Shown: positions 26,614 through 35,708, counted from the stretch's first letter. The stretch is 64,000 nucleotides of DNA from Leptolyngbya iicbica LK (GCF_004212215.1 NZ_QVFV01000001.1:506814-570813), one strand, 5' to 3'. Notes: generated by a model from the letters alone, not told the origin. Translations and numbers: made by a program.

Positions 26614-27729
26614 ATGAAGTCCGTAATTTCAGTCGATATCCCCCAAAATCCCTACGATGTGGTGATCGCTCAGGATGCCATTGACCACGTGGGCGCATGG
26701 CTGAGCAACCATGAGCAGCCACTGGTCAAACCGGGACAAAAGCTGCTGGTCGTCTCAAATCCAGTCATCTTTCGCCACTATGGCGATCGCCTCGTCCAGT
26801 CCCTGGAATCGGTGGGCTATCAGGTCAGCACCTGCATTTTGCCCGCCGGAGAACGCTACAAAACCCTCCGCTCCATCCAAAAAATTCATGATGCGGCCTA
26901 CGACGCCAAGCTCGAACGCAAGTCGGCGATGGTGGCGTTGGGGGGCGGTGTCATTGGCGACATGACCGGCTTTGCAGCGGCAACCTGGCTCCGGGGCATC
27001 GGCGTTATTCAAGTGCCCACCTCCCTGTTGGCAATGGTCGATGCTTCCATCGGCGGCAAAACTGGCGTCAACCATCCCCAAGGCAAAAACTTGATCGGGG
27101 CCTTTCATCAGCCCAAATTGGTGGTAATTGATCCCCAAGTGCTCAAGACACTGCCGCCCCGCGAGTTTCGGGCGGGCATGGCTGAGGTGATCAAATACGG
27201 CGTGATTTGGGATGCCGAGCTGTTTGCGGCGTTAGAACAGACCGATCGCCTCGATCAGTATCGCTATGTCGAAGGCGAACTGCTGCAAATGATTTTGACG
27301 CGATCGTGCCAGGCCAAAGCTGAGGTGGTCGCTCAGGACGAAAAAGAGTCGGGGCTACGGGCCATTCTCAACTATGGGCACACCATCGGTCACGCGGTCG
27401 AAAGCGCCACTGGCTATCGCGTCGTCAATCATGGCGAAGCCGTCGCGATCGGCATGGTGGCGGCGGGCAAACTCGCCACGGCTTTGAACCTGTGGTCAAG
27501 GGATGATGACCAGCGCCAATACCAGCTCATTGAAAAAACCAAACTCCCCACGGCAATTCCTAGTCAAGCCGGAGCCGAAGCGCTGATCGCCCTACTGCAA
27601 GGGGATAAGAAAGTCGAAGATGGTCGCGTGCGATTTATTTTGCCAAAGGCGATCGCCGATGTCTTCATCACCGACCAGGTTTCCAACCAAGACATCCGCC
27701 CCGTTTTAGCCGCCATGACCACCCCATAA
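26614..27729 (+). CDS. aroB: 3-dehydroquinate synthase
   Basis: Second step of the shikimate pathway: NAD+- and metal-dependent cyclisation of DAHP to 3-dehydroquinate. The 371-residue length fits. The NAD-binding and active-site core is unmistakable: [53 protein letters not shown], then [13 protein letters not shown] with metal-ligand His residues near 265. ATG 26614 gives the standard short lead-in ([18 protein letters not shown]); the longer frame upstream is not conserved. It precedes hisB on the same strand, separated by a hairpin element. Confidence 0.96.
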   Translation: MKSVISVDIPQNPYDVVIAQDAIDHVGAWLSNHEQPLVKPGQKLLVVSNPVIFRHYGDRLVQSLESVGYQVSTCILPAGERYKTLRSIQKIHDAAYDAKLERKSAMVALGGGVIGDMTGFAAATWLRGIGVIQVPTSLLAMVDASIGGKTGVNHPQGKNLIGAFHQPKLVVIDPQVLKTLPPREFRAGMAEVIKYGVIWDAELFAALEQTDRLDQYRYVEGELLQMILTRSCQAKAEVVAQDEKESGLRAILNYGHTIGHAVESATGYRVVNHGEAVAIGMVAAGKLATALNLWSRDDDQRQYQLIEKTKLPTAIPSQAGAEALIALLQGDKKVEDGRVRFILPKAIADVFITDQVSNQDIRPVLAAMTTP

Positions 27730-27737
27730 AATATTCC

Positions 27738-27810
27738 GTAGGGGCGAGGCATTTTGTGAATGACATGATGGTGCATCCAAAACGTAATTGCCAAAATGCC
27801 TCGCCCCTAC
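27738..27810. repeat. Palindromic element with 19-bp perfect arms between aroB and hisB
   Basis: GTAGGGGCGAGGCATTTTG (27738-27756) is the exact reverse complement of CAAAATGCCTCGCCCCTAC (27792-27810). A 35-base loop lies between. The GTAGGGGCGAGGCAT arm is of a kind I associate with abundant cyanobacterial intergenic palindromes. It begins 8 bp after the aroB stop and ends 26 bp before the hisB start. It may act as a terminator or may be a MITE remnant; no target duplication is evident. Confidence 0.8.
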
Positions 27811-27836
27811 GCGCAACCCACATACCCACACACCCT

Positions 27837-28475
27837 ATGCAACTCCAAGACCGCAACCCCGCAACGACTCCCCAAAACACTCTGACGACCCGCACCGCTA
27901 GCGTTAGCCGCACCACGGGCGAAACTGATGTACAAGTCACCATCAACATCGACGGTACCGGGCAGTGTGACGCGCAAACGGGCGTCCCGTTTTTGGATCA
28001 CATGCTGCATCAAATCGCCTCCCACGGCTTATTTGATCTCACCGTCCACGCCAAAGGGGACTACGAAATCGACGATCACCACACCAACGAAGATGTCGGG
28101 ATCACCCTGGGCATGGCGCTGAAGCAAGCATTGGGCGATCGCAAAGGCATCGTCCGGTTCGGCCACTTTGTCGCCCCGCTGGATGAATCTTTAGTGCAAG
28201 TAGCCCTGGACTTTTCCGGTCGCCCTCACCTCAGCTATGGGCTAGAGATTCCTACCCAGCGAGTCGGCACCTACGACACCCAGCTCGTGCGGGAATTTTT
28301 TGTGGCCGTGGTCAACCACAGCCAAATGACCCTGCACATTCGCCAGTTGGACGGCATCAACTCTCACCACATTATTGAGGCCACCTTCAAAGCTTTTGCT
28401 CGCGCCATGCGCATGGCCACCGAAGTCGATCCCCGCCGCGCCAGCCAGATCCCCAGCTCCAAAGGGGTGCTCTAG
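27837..28475 (+). CDS. hisB: Imidazoleglycerol-phosphate dehydratase
   Basis: Sixth step of histidine synthesis: Mn-dependent dehydration of imidazole glycerol phosphate. The protein has the two-repeat IGPD fold with metal-binding His/Glu motifs: [11 protein letters not shown], the first [12 protein letters not shown] (near residue 77), then [16 protein letters not shown] in the second half. Ends in the family tail SSKGVL. 212 residues, the monofunctional form. ATG 27837 was chosen because the repeat palindrome lies just upstream and the first 20 residues are a variable leader before the conserved [14 protein letters not shown]. It is not in a his operon here. Confidence 0.95.
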   Translation: MQLQDRNPATTPQNTLTTRTASVSRTTGETDVQVTINIDGTGQCDAQTGVPFLDHMLHQIASHGLFDLTVHAKGDYEIDDHHTNEDVGITLGMALKQALGDRKGIVRFGHFVAPLDESLVQVALDFSGRPHLSYGLEIPTQRVGTYDTQLVREFFVAVVNHSQMTLHIRQLDGINSHHIIEATFKAFARAMRMATEVDPRRASQIPSSKGVL

Positions 28476-28668
28476 ACTGCAACAGCCCGCGGTCAAAACT
28501 CAACCAAAATGGAGAGGCCTCCTTTGTCAAGGGCTACTGTCCAGAAATTCGGGCAGGTCATTTGTCCATCAATCGACGGTGTCAGACATGCTCATTTATT
28601 CGTTAACTTTTGTAACAGATGCGGTTTGATGTTTTGCATCTGGCCGCTTGCAGTTAGACGAGGATTGT

Positions 28669-29136
28669 ATGACTTACCTAACTTTGGATGAAGTCAAACA
28701 ACCACTTCGACAGTTTGAACAATTTGATGCGGATACCCAGTTGGCCCTCTTGTGGTACGGCTACTTGGATATCAAAGAAAATTTGACTCCTGTACCTGGT
28801 CAAAAGGTTGAAGGATTAGCTCGGGCGCTTTATGACCAAGTTGTGCCCCTCACGGATGAAGAGCAGCTACAAGTGCAGCGCGATATTGCCAATCGAGCGG
28901 ATATCGAGTTGAGTCGCGAATACGGTGCATTGAGTCCCAGCGCGAAGTTAGAATTCTGGCTACTACTCGCGCAAGGCATGGAGTCGGGCGACATTGTCAA
29001 CGTGCCTGATAACTACACGTTGCCTGATCACACCCAAGAGTTTGTCAGCAATACCAAGGCGCTAGACTTTGAGCAACGGATTAATTTTGTCCGCAACGCC
29101 GTGAGCAAAATGGGCTTGAATCCTTCCATCGTGTAG
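28669..29136 (+). CDS. Helical carotenoid protein (stand-alone OCP N-terminal domain)
   Basis: 155-residue all-helical protein homologous to the N-terminal domain of orange carotenoid protein. Cyanobacterial HCPs bind a keto-carotenoid and quench singlet oxygen, and some quench phycobilisomes. Residues equivalent to carotenoid contacts in OCP are kept: Trp and Tyr in LALLWYGYLDI (OCP Trp41, Tyr44), Trp in AKLEFWLLLAQGMESG (OCP Trp110) and the salt-bridge Arg in INFVRNAVSKMG (OCP Arg155). No C-terminal NTF2-like domain follows, and no CTDH or ocp gene is in the window. ATG 28669 follows GAGGATTGT. A strong terminator (29170-29195) follows, so it is probably monocistronic. Confidence 0.88.
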   Translation: MTYLTLDEVKQPLRQFEQFDADTQLALLWYGYLDIKENLTPVPGQKVEGLARALYDQVVPLTDEEQLQVQRDIANRADIELSREYGALSPSAKLEFWLLLAQGMESGDIVNVPDNYTLPDHTQEFVSNTKALDFEQRINFVRNAVSKMGLNPSIV

Positions 29137-29169
29137 GCCGCGCACATTGAATTAGAGTCTCACTTGAAT

Positions 29170-29201
29170 CGCCCCTCAGCGATCGCTGAGGGGCGGTTTT
29201 T
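29170..29201 (+). terminator. Rho-independent terminator of the HCP gene
   Basis: Perfect palindrome CGCCCCTCAGCGA / TCGCTGAGGGGCG (29170-29195), centred on a HIP1 site and followed by GTTTTT. It lies 33 bp after the HCP stop, on the plus strand. Confidence 0.85.
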
Positions 29202-29355
29202 CTGAAATCCTGACAGTATGATTGGATGCTGCACGTTTTATCGATGTCTTGCTCTTGGAATGTCACCCAGGCCAGCAACCCTAAAATGCGGCCTGTGGGC
29301 CGTTTGACCGACTCGATCCGTCCCCTTTAATTCCTGCACTGTGAGGAGTCAGATT

Positions 29356-29778
29356 GTGCATCTCCCCGAAGAGCCCGAAATTCAACCCGAAATCAACATC
29401 GTGCCAATGATCGATGTGATTTTTGTGGTGCTCATCTTTTTCATTTTGTCGAGTCTGTTTCTGACTCGATCTGAAGGGTTGCCGGTCAATCTACCGGGGG
29501 CGGCGACCAGTGAAAACCAGCTACAACAGCACACGCTAACGTTGACCATTACCAGCGGCGGCGATTTGCAACTAGGCAATGAGGCCGCTGCCCTAGAGTC
29601 ATTGGCAGAACAGGTGCAGGCCCGTCGCGTAGGCGATCGCCCGCTCTTGATGATCATTCGCGCCGATAAAGAAGTGCAACACGGACGGGTCATTGAGGTG
29701 ATGGATCGCTTGCGCCAAGTCCCTAATTTAGAATTAGCGATCGCCACGATTCCTGAAGCTGCCCCAGCCGCCCCCTAA
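29356..29778 (+). CDS. exbD: ExbD/TolR family biopolymer transport protein
   Basis: 140-residue single-span inner-membrane protein. The N-terminal INIVPMIDVIFVVLIFFILSS contains the family Asp in the membrane helix (PMID), which carries the proton that drives the ExbB-ExbD motor. The periplasmic domain follows (LTLTITSGGDLQLGNE to RADKEVQHGRVIEVMDRLRQ). Its motor partner ExbB is not adjacent, so it must be encoded elsewhere. GTG 29356 is preferred over GTG 29341 because GAGGAG (29342-29347) stands at the right distance before it. Energises outer-membrane uptake or envelope maintenance. Confidence 0.85.
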   Translation: MHLPEEPEIQPEINIVPMIDVIFVVLIFFILSSLFLTRSEGLPVNLPGAATSENQLQQHTLTLTITSGGDLQLGNEAAALESLAEQVQARRVGDRPLLMIIRADKEVQHGRVIEVMDRLRQVPNLELAIATIPEAAPAAP

Positions 29779-29956
29779 TTGCGTGTAAACATCATCCCCT
29801 CAATAAAACGCCACATCTAGCGCTGTCACTCGATCCCAGATACTAAAGACGCTGCCAGGTATCGGGAGCCATTCTCAATAAGGAAATCTTCTTGCAAATT
29901 ATCGGGATCACTCGCTATTATTGTCAACAAGGCGTCACTGTTGAGAGGAGAATCAC

Positions 29957-30409
29957 GTGGCTTATACGGCATCGGCTCTCAAAGCTGAGTTGAACGAACG
30001 CGGGTGGCGCATGACCCCTCAGCGGGAAATCATTCTTGAAACATTTCAGAATTTACCAAAAGGTGAACACCTCAGCGCGGAAGATTTGCGCGATGTGCTC
30101 AAAGGAGAGGGCGAGCAGGTTAGCCTATCCACGATTTATCGCAACCTCAAGCTCTTAGCCCGCATGGGCATTTTGCGGGAGTTAGAGTTAGCAGAAGGGC
30201 AAAAACGCTACGAAATCAATCAACCGTCGCCCCACCATCACCACCATCTCATATGCGTCCGCTGCAATAAGACGATCGAATTTAAGAATGACTCGGTGCT
30301 GAAAGCGGGTGCTCGCACAGCAAAAAAAGCGGGCTATCAGCTTTTAGATTGCCAACTCACGATTCATGCCGTGTGTCCGACCTGCCAGCGATCGCTGCTT
30401 CCCGTCTAA
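29957..30409 (+). CDS. fur: Fur family transcriptional regulator (FurA-type)
   Basis: 150-residue metal-dependent repressor. Winged helix in the first half (RMTPQREIILETF, LSTIYRNLKLLARMGIL), then the metal-binding region with HHHHH near residue 95 and two CxxC pairs (CVRC near 100, CPTC near 143) that normally hold structural zinc. The N terminus (LKAELNERGWRMTPQRE) and the end (LTIHAVCPTCQRSLLPV) resemble cyanobacterial FurA more than Zur or PerR, so iron control is likely, though the paralogue cannot be fixed by eye. GTG/ATG choice: the frame starts at GTG 29957 after GAGAGGAGAAT. It converges on the permease operon only 15 bp away. Confidence 0.87.
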   Translation: MAYTASALKAELNERGWRMTPQREIILETFQNLPKGEHLSAEDLRDVLKGEGEQVSLSTIYRNLKLLARMGILRELELAEGQKRYEINQPSPHHHHHLICVRCNKTIEFKNDSVLKAGARTAKKAGYQLLDCQLTIHAVCPTCQRSLLPV

Positions 30410-30424
30410 CTTCGACAGCGAGGG

Positions 30425-31969
30425 TTAGGGAAGCCACTGAGGCTGTCGGCCCGCGATCGGCAAAATGTTCGGTTCAGTCGCCGTGGGAATTGCGGCCAGC
30501 CGCTGCTCTGTCGTTTGAAACAGGGGCAGCAATACCGTTTGCACCTGCTCATTCGTCGGGTCCCCATCGGAAGAAAGGGCAACCGCTAAGATCGCAGCTA
30601 AGCCATCCGGCGAAACATTCATCGTCACCCGAGCCTGAGGCGGAAAGTTCAGCAGCCTCAAGGGTTGCGGCTCATCGGTCAAGGCGATCGCTGCCAAAAA
30701 GGGTTGCTCTTGATAGTCTTCGCTGGGCAACAAATCGCTGGCTAGCACGTATAGGATGCGATCGGTGGGATCAAACTCGGCACTGATAATCGACCCGGTA
30801 GCATCCAGGAGTTCCGCTTCTTCCCCCTGGTTGGTGACCAGCACCAGGGTTTCGATAAACCGCCGTTCGGGATCGTTCTGATTAAAGTTCACCATAGCGG
30901 CGGCGGTGCCATCACTGGTGATGTCAAACACGCGGCCAAACTCAGGCAAAAAATCCAGCGGTTCCGTGCCGGTCGTACCGGCGGCATCGGGGTCGAGCGG
31001 AATTACCGCCGTGCCTTGGCCCTGCAACATCAACAAACTGGCACTGTCTGGCCCAATCAAAAACTCGCCACCCGGTTCTGTGTCTAATCGGCGGGGATCG
31101 CTATCTTCAGTGATCACCCACGGGCCAAAATCCGCCGGATTCGACTGGTTGACCCGCTGTACGACAATGGTTTGCCCATCCGGAGACAGGTCAAACGCCA
31201 GATTTTGGTATCCGTTGCTGCCCAGAATTGGAGTAACCGTTCCCGCATCTCCTGGGGCAAAGCTGAGGGTGCGATCGCTGTTTACGGTATCTTCTGGCGG
31301 CAGAGGAGCTAAGCCCGTCGCCACGGCATAAAGTTCGGCAGCAGGCGGGGCGGTGGCGGAGTCGCCCTCGATCGCCGGAATGGCCGAAAAAAGCAGGCGA
31401 TCGCCCAAGGGATAGGGTTCAAAATCGAGTACCTGCAAGTCTGGCGAGGTGAGTGGTAATGCTGCGGCCTCTTGCGAAAAGTTAGTCAGCATTAACCGAC
31501 CCGCTTCTTCGCCCTCGCTGCCGATGTAGGCGATCGCGCGATCGCGACTCTGAAACGTGCCCTCGAACGGCTCAAATTGCATATCATCATCCGCATCCGC
31601 AAAGCGATCGCGCGCCTCGGGAATTACGACCGCATAAGACTCGCCGTAGGGAATGGGCGCATCAAGGGTGTAGGCCAGTCGCCGTCCGGCCCAACTAACC
31701 CGCCCCGGCAACTCTGGGGTGATTTGCAAATTGGCTTCCACACTGTCCGGATCCATCGGGCGCGTAAAGGTCAGGGTAAACGCGACATTCTCAGCCCCGA
31801 CTGATCGCTCTTGCCAGGAAAACTGCTGTACCCTGGCCCCCGCATGGTCGCCCAGCAGCACCAGCAACGCCGCTAGCACCATAAGTCCGGCCATGAGGGT
31901 CAAGGCGATGCGATCTAGCGGCAAGCGCCACCGCCGATACCCACGACGAGCAGTCCGATTAAAACTCAT
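30425..31969 (-). CDS. Secreted or membrane-anchored protein with Ig-like and propeller-like regions
   Basis: 514 residues. A basic N terminus is followed by one hydrophobic segment (LTLMAGLMVLAALLVLLG, about 24-41) that could be a signal anchor. Residues about 45-130 match the bacterial Ig-like Big_5 pattern (VAFTLTFTRPMDPDSVEANLQITP, RRLAYTLDAPIPYGESYAVVIP). The rest has repeated short strands with DGQTIVVQR and DGTAAAMVNF type motifs, as in TolB-like propellers. ATG 31969 overlaps the end of the upstream TIGR03943 gene by 11 bp, so it is cotranscribed with the permease pair. Possible extracytoplasmic partner of that permease; substrate unknown. Confidence 0.68.
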   Translation of the reverse strand: MSFNRTARRGYRRWRLPLDRIALTLMAGLMVLAALLVLLGDHAGARVQQFSWQERSVGAENVAFTLTFTRPMDPDSVEANLQITPELPGRVSWAGRRLAYTLDAPIPYGESYAVVIPEARDRFADADDDMQFEPFEGTFQSRDRAIAYIGSEGEEAGRLMLTNFSQEAAALPLTSPDLQVLDFEPYPLGDRLLFSAIPAIEGDSATAPPAAELYAVATGLAPLPPEDTVNSDRTLSFAPGDAGTVTPILGSNGYQNLAFDLSPDGQTIVVQRVNQSNPADFGPWVITEDSDPRRLDTEPGGEFLIGPDSASLLMLQGQGTAVIPLDPDAAGTTGTEPLDFLPEFGRVFDITSDGTAAAMVNFNQNDPERRFIETLVLVTNQGEEAELLDATGSIISAEFDPTDRILYVLASDLLPSEDYQEQPFLAAIALTDEPQPLRLLNFPPQARVTMNVSPDGLAAILAVALSSDGDPTNEQVQTVLLPLFQTTEQRLAAIPTATEPNILPIAGRQPQWLP

Positions 31970-32711
31970 AGGGATTCTTGGGTTCAGGAACGGTGAGGAC
32001 TTCTTGGGGCGCAATCACCAGACGGCGCTGACCATCGAGCGTTTCCGTCTGCATTTCACCTTGCACAGAAATCCAGCTGTCCGGGGGAAACTCGGCGCGA
32101 TCGCCCGTCAGTTCGACAGGCAACCCAACCGGATAGGCGTCAGCCGCACAGCAGGTCAGCACAAACCGCGCCACCATCAAATAGTTGTCATCCCACTGAG
32201 GTGGATGGATGACGAACCCCGTCACGTTGACGGGCTGATCAGTATAGGCGTCCGGCTCAGGGTACACATTCAGCGTCCGAATCCAGTCGATGAGGGAGCG
32301 CTCGGCGGGAGGTGTCTGGCGAGCAAACTGTTGCGGCTGCGATCGCGTCAGGGCGACTGGATCGGCAATCCCCCGAGCCAGCGCGGCATCACTGGCAAAA
32401 GGCCGCGGCACATAGATGAGGCCAAAGACCGCGATCGCCAGCAATACCATCAGACTCCACTGGCGCGGCAGCAGGGCAATATGCGCCCCCGCGCTGGCAC
32501 TCGGCGGCGTTGGCCGGAACAAGGTCACGCCCCGCCAAAGGCCCATGCCGACCAACACCCAACCCGCGCCAATGGCCAACCAGTGATAATCCGGGTGCAG
32601 CAGCACCGCGAGCCGCCCGCTCCACCAATACCGCAAGAGCATCAATCCCCACAGCAGCAGCGCCAGGGTGTCCCAAACCGCGGGCCAGTACAACGTCCGT
32701 ATCCGTTTCAT
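31959..32711 (-). CDS. TIGR03943 family permease-associated protein (DUF1980)
   Basis: 250 residues with four hydrophobic segments in the first 135 (ALLLWGLMLLRYWWSG, GAGWVLVGMGLW, SLMVLLAIAVFGLIY) and an extracytoplasmic C-terminal domain. That domain shows the family block VNVTGFVIHPPQWDDNYLMVARFVLTCCAADAYPVGL, with a conserved double Cys. In many bacteria this family is encoded next to a DUF318 permease, as here, and is sometimes under zinc control. Start ATG 32711 lies 13 bp after the permease stop. Transport role inferred from gene pairing. Confidence 0.87.
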   Translation of the reverse strand: MKRIRTLYWPAVWDTLALLLWGLMLLRYWWSGRLAVLLHPDYHWLAIGAGWVLVGMGLWRGVTLFRPTPPSASAGAHIALLPRQWSLMVLLAIAVFGLIYVPRPFASDAALARGIADPVALTRSQPQQFARQTPPAERSLIDWIRTLNVYPEPDAYTDQPVNVTGFVIHPPQWDDNYLMVARFVLTCCAADAYPVGLPVELTGDRAEFPPDSWISVQGEMQTETLDGQRRLVIAPQEVLTVPEPKNPYEF

Positions 32712-32724
32712 AGGCAGTCAGGAC

Positions 32725-33750
32725 TCACCAACTCGTATACAGATTCACAGCCAGGGTCAGCACAAAGGTTAACTGCGCCGCCAGCACAAAGAGATACACC
32801 ACGGCCCGCCCCTTAAAGGTGGTCAACAACAGCGAAATATTTTTCAGGTCGATCATCGGGCCAAAGACGAGAAACGCCAGGATCGACCCGCTGGTGAAAA
32901 TGGACGAGAACGACAGAGCAAAGAAAGAGTCGACCGTGGAGCAAATGGACACCACCCAGGCCAGCAGCATCATCGCCAGGATGGAGGTGATCGGCCCTTG
33001 CCCCAAATCTAAAATCCACTCGCGAGGAATAGCGACCTGGACGGTGGCGGCGATCGCGCTACCAAACACCAGCACCGCTCCCAGTTCCCGAAACTCTTGC
33101 AGCATCATTTCTAAAACCGCTTGGGCTTTGTCGCGCCAAGACTGCTGCGGTAGGGCGGTAGTGGCCCCCAGGGTCGCCATCATCGGCTGGTCGAGTTTCA
33201 GGGTGCCAGTGGATTGCAGTAAAAAGTCGCCGCCGCTGAGCAAGTTACTGCCGCTGCCCACTAAAGCGGGTTCTGGCTTGGGTTCGGGGCTGGGCAGGTA
33301 GCGGGCGATCGCGGGCTGCAAAAAGGGCCGCATGTCTTTTTGCACACTAAACACGCAGGCAATGATGACGGAGATCAGAATGGTCAACCCGACTCGCCAA
33401 AACACCATGGCGGGCTGATCGCGAAAGGCAATCCAGGTGGCCCAAAACACAATCGGATTCACCGTCGGAGCCGCCAACAAAAAGCCGATCGCCAACGCTG
33501 ACGGCGCTCCCTGCATTAATAACCGCCGCGCCACGGGCACGTTGCCACATTCGCACACCGGGAACAGGCAACCAAATAAGCTGCCAGAAATCGCGGCCAA
33601 AACGGGATTCTTGGGGGTGTAGGCGATGAGCTTACGTTCATCGACCAAGACCGCCAACATGCTCGAAAAAGCGACGCCCAACAACAAAAATGGCGTCGCT
33701 TCGACCAGCAAACTCAAAAATAACGTCAGACCTTGGTTGAGTTGAGACAT
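32725..33750 (-). CDS. DUF318/ArsP_1 family permease
   Basis: 341-residue inner-membrane protein with about eight to nine segments. The family signature is present: FPVCECGNVPVARRLLMQG near residue 63 (CxCxxxP) and GFLLAAPTVNPIVFWATW near 90. The same block has a second-half counterpart (SICSTVDSFFALSF). A soluble linker of about 50 residues (RYLPSPEPKPEPALVGSG) separates the halves. ArsP-type members export methylarsenicals, but the DUF318-TIGR03943 pair is more often tied to metal homeostasis. First gene of a three-gene minus-strand operon. The substrate is not evident. Confidence 0.86.
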   Translation of the reverse strand: MSQLNQGLTLFLSLLVEATPFLLLGVAFSSMLAVLVDERKLIAYTPKNPVLAAISGSLFGCLFPVCECGNVPVARRLLMQGAPSALAIGFLLAAPTVNPIVFWATWIAFRDQPAMVFWRVGLTILISVIIACVFSVQKDMRPFLQPAIARYLPSPEPKPEPALVGSGSNLLSGGDFLLQSTGTLKLDQPMMATLGATTALPQQSWRDKAQAVLEMMLQEFRELGAVLVFGSAIAATVQVAIPREWILDLGQGPITSILAMMLLAWVVSICSTVDSFFALSFSSIFTSGSILAFLVFGPMIDLKNISLLLTTFKGRAVVYLFVLAAQLTFVLTLAVNLYTSW

Positions 33751-33928
33751 CGCTGTCCAGATTGAAAACCAGCTCCGATAGGTTGCTTAGATGGGCCGAG
33801 ATCGCGCCACCCCAGCTAAGCAATCCCACTATGATAATGCGTCTTGATCCCCACTGTGTGGACTGGCTAGTTTGGGCCTGACGTGCAAAACCATCCTGCC
33901 GCCATGGCAGCGGGCGGAAACAGAAAGC

Positions 33929-34612
33929 TCACCACAGGCGAATTTCCGCAATGCTGATGTTGCCGGAGAGGCAGACATCGACATCGGCACCGGGATCCCG
34001 AGCGCGATCGCCATAGCGCCCGGTGTAATGAAACTGTCCGTTCTCGACTTTGAACTCAGTAGGCAATGGCTGCGTACAGGTGCGACATATCACCATGTCC
34101 GGGTCGGGATCATCCGCCTGCAAATGCGGCAAATTCACGTTCCAAAACTGCCCCGGCTCTGGTTTGGACTGCATCAACTTGTCCAGCACTTTGCGGGTTA
34201 GACGAGTCGCGACGGCCCAATCAATGGGTTGCCGATTGTGGATGTAGTGAGAAATCGCGATGCCCGGCACCCGCAGCAACGTTGCCTCGCGCACCGCCGC
34301 CACCGTTCCCGAAACATGAATGTCGGCCCCCATGTTGCCGCCCGCGTTGATGCCTGAGAGCACCCACTGCACCTCGGGATAGAGATAGCTCACCGCCACG
34401 CGAGTGCAGTCGGCGGGAGTCCCTGCGATCGCATGTTCTGTGGCTTGCCGTTGCTCAATGGCGATCGCGCCGCCCCGGTTCAACTGATGGCTGCAACCGG
34501 ATAAGGGGCGATCGGGGGCCACGATAGCCGTGGCGTGTGCGGGTAAAGCGGCCTGCAAAGCTCGGATGCCAGGCGCGTCGATGCCGTCATCGTTGGTCAA
34601 AACTAAGGTCAT
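33929..34612 (-). CDS. surE: 5'/3'-nucleotidase SurE
   Basis: 227-residue metal-dependent phosphatase that removes phosphate from nucleoside monophosphates and short polyphosphates. The family core is clear: LTNDDGIDAPGIRAL at the N terminus carries the paired Asp metal ligands. Then APDRPLSGCSH near residue 32, GTPADCTRVAV, and SGINAGGNMGADIHVSGTVAA near 88 with the Asn ligand. The C-terminal part is shorter and divergent. The ATG at 34612 is the canonical MxLVLTNDDG start. The intergenic region before it contains a G-rich repeat tract (34613-34735). Confidence 0.93.
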   Translation of the reverse strand: MTLVLTNDDGIDAPGIRALQAALPAHATAIVAPDRPLSGCSHQLNRGGAIAIEQRQATEHAIAGTPADCTRVAVSYLYPEVQWVLSGINAGGNMGADIHVSGTVAAVREATLLRVPGIAISHYIHNRQPIDWAVATRLTRKVLDKLMQSKPEPGQFWNVNLPHLQADDPDPDMVICRTCTQPLPTEFKVENGQFHYTGRYGDRARDPGADVDVCLSGNISIAEIRLW

Positions 34613-34735
34613 GTGGGGAAAAGAGTGGGTGAGTGGCAGGGTGTGAGGGTGGCAGAGTATGAGGGTGAAGGGGTTGTTGGGTGGCAGGGTATGAGTGGGG
34701 CAGGATGGCAGGGTATGAGTGGGGCAACAAGCTAC
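34613..34735 (+). repeat. G-rich degenerate tandem repeat
   Basis: About 120 bp built on units such as GTGGCAGGGTATGAG and GTGAGGGTG. Similar shorter tracts lie at 10056-10092 and 47425-47477. A complementary C-rich tract follows at about 34790-34862, so the two could form a long imperfect stem. Resembles the short tandem repeats common in cyanobacterial intergenic DNA. Confidence 0.6.
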
Positions 34736-34853
34736 TAATACTGCGGGAGTGTTGGCAGCGATCGCTGTCGGCCAATCGGCCCTGACCTCCGAACGGCCTC
34801 CTTCACCCCTGACTCAACGCCTTACCCTCAGACCCATCTACCCTCACTCCCAC

Positions 34854-35708
34854 TCACTCCATCCCCCCCGCAAAGACTTTCTCCGCTGGGCCAGTCATAT
34901 AGACGCGATTATCGATCGCTGACCACTCAATCTTGAGGGGACCGCCCGGCAACTCGACGGTGGCAGTGCGATCGCAGCGTTCGGTCAAGACACCCGCCAC
35001 TAAGGACGCGCAAGCGCCTGTCCCGCAGGCCAGCGTGGCTCCCGCGCCCCGTTCCCACACCCGCATTTTCAGATAGTCGCGGCTCATCACTTCGATGAAT
35101 TCTGTATTGGTGCGCTGGGGAAAAACCTCGTGGTGTTCGAATTTGGGGCCGATCGCGGCTAAATCAATGGCATCGGCATCGTCCACAAACGTGATGCAGT
35201 GAGGATTGCCCATGCTGACGCAAGTCACCACCCAGTCTTGCTGTGCCACCGTGAGCGATTTGCTGATCACGCGCTCGTCAGCGGCGGCCAGGGTCGTGGG
35301 AATCTCGCCCGCCATCAGAATCGGTTCGCCCATATCGACAGTCACTTGCCCATCCGGCTGCAGCGTCGGCGTAATGGTGCCGGCCAGGGTATGGATGGTG
35401 TAAGCCTTGGGTGGGGCCACAGGAACGCCGTCAGCAGTTTCTAATTCCGCAATGAATTTGGCCAGACAGCGAATGCCGTTGCCACACATCTCCGGCTCAG
35501 AACCGTCGGAGTTGAGAATGCGCATAGTGTAGTCGGTGCCCTGTTGCCCTGGCAGCACAAAAATGACACCATCGCCGCCAATGCCAAAGTTGCGATCGCA
35601 CCACTTAACCGCTTGCTCGGCGGTCAATATCAGGTCCGGTTGATGGCGATTGTCCACCAGTACAAAGTCGTTGCCCAAGCCGTGATATTTGCTAAATGCG
35701 ATCGTCAT
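34854..35708 (-). CDS. dapF: Diaminopimelate epimerase
   Basis: 284-residue PLP-independent epimerase that turns LL-DAP into meso-DAP for lysine and peptidoglycan. Both active-site cysteines are visible: [19 protein letters not shown] near residue 73 and [16 protein letters not shown] near 225. The start [20 protein letters not shown] is the standard N terminus, so ATG 35708 is used and not the longer frame. Length normal. It diverges from the hfq-type gene; the 334-bp spacer holds both promoters. Confidence 0.95.
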   Translation of the reverse strand: MTIAFSKYHGLGNDFVLVDNRHQPDLILTAEQAVKWCDRNFGIGGDGVIFVLPGQQGTDYTMRILNSDGSEPEMCGNGIRCLAKFIAELETADGVPVAPPKAYTIHTLAGTITPTLQPDGQVTVDMGEPILMAGEIPTTLAAADERVISKSLTVAQQDWVVTCVSMGNPHCITFVDDADAIDLAAIGPKFEHHEVFPQRTNTEFIEVMSRDYLKMRVWERGAGATLACGTGACASLVAGVLTERCDRTATVELPGGPLKIEWSAIDNRVYMTGPAEKVFAGGME

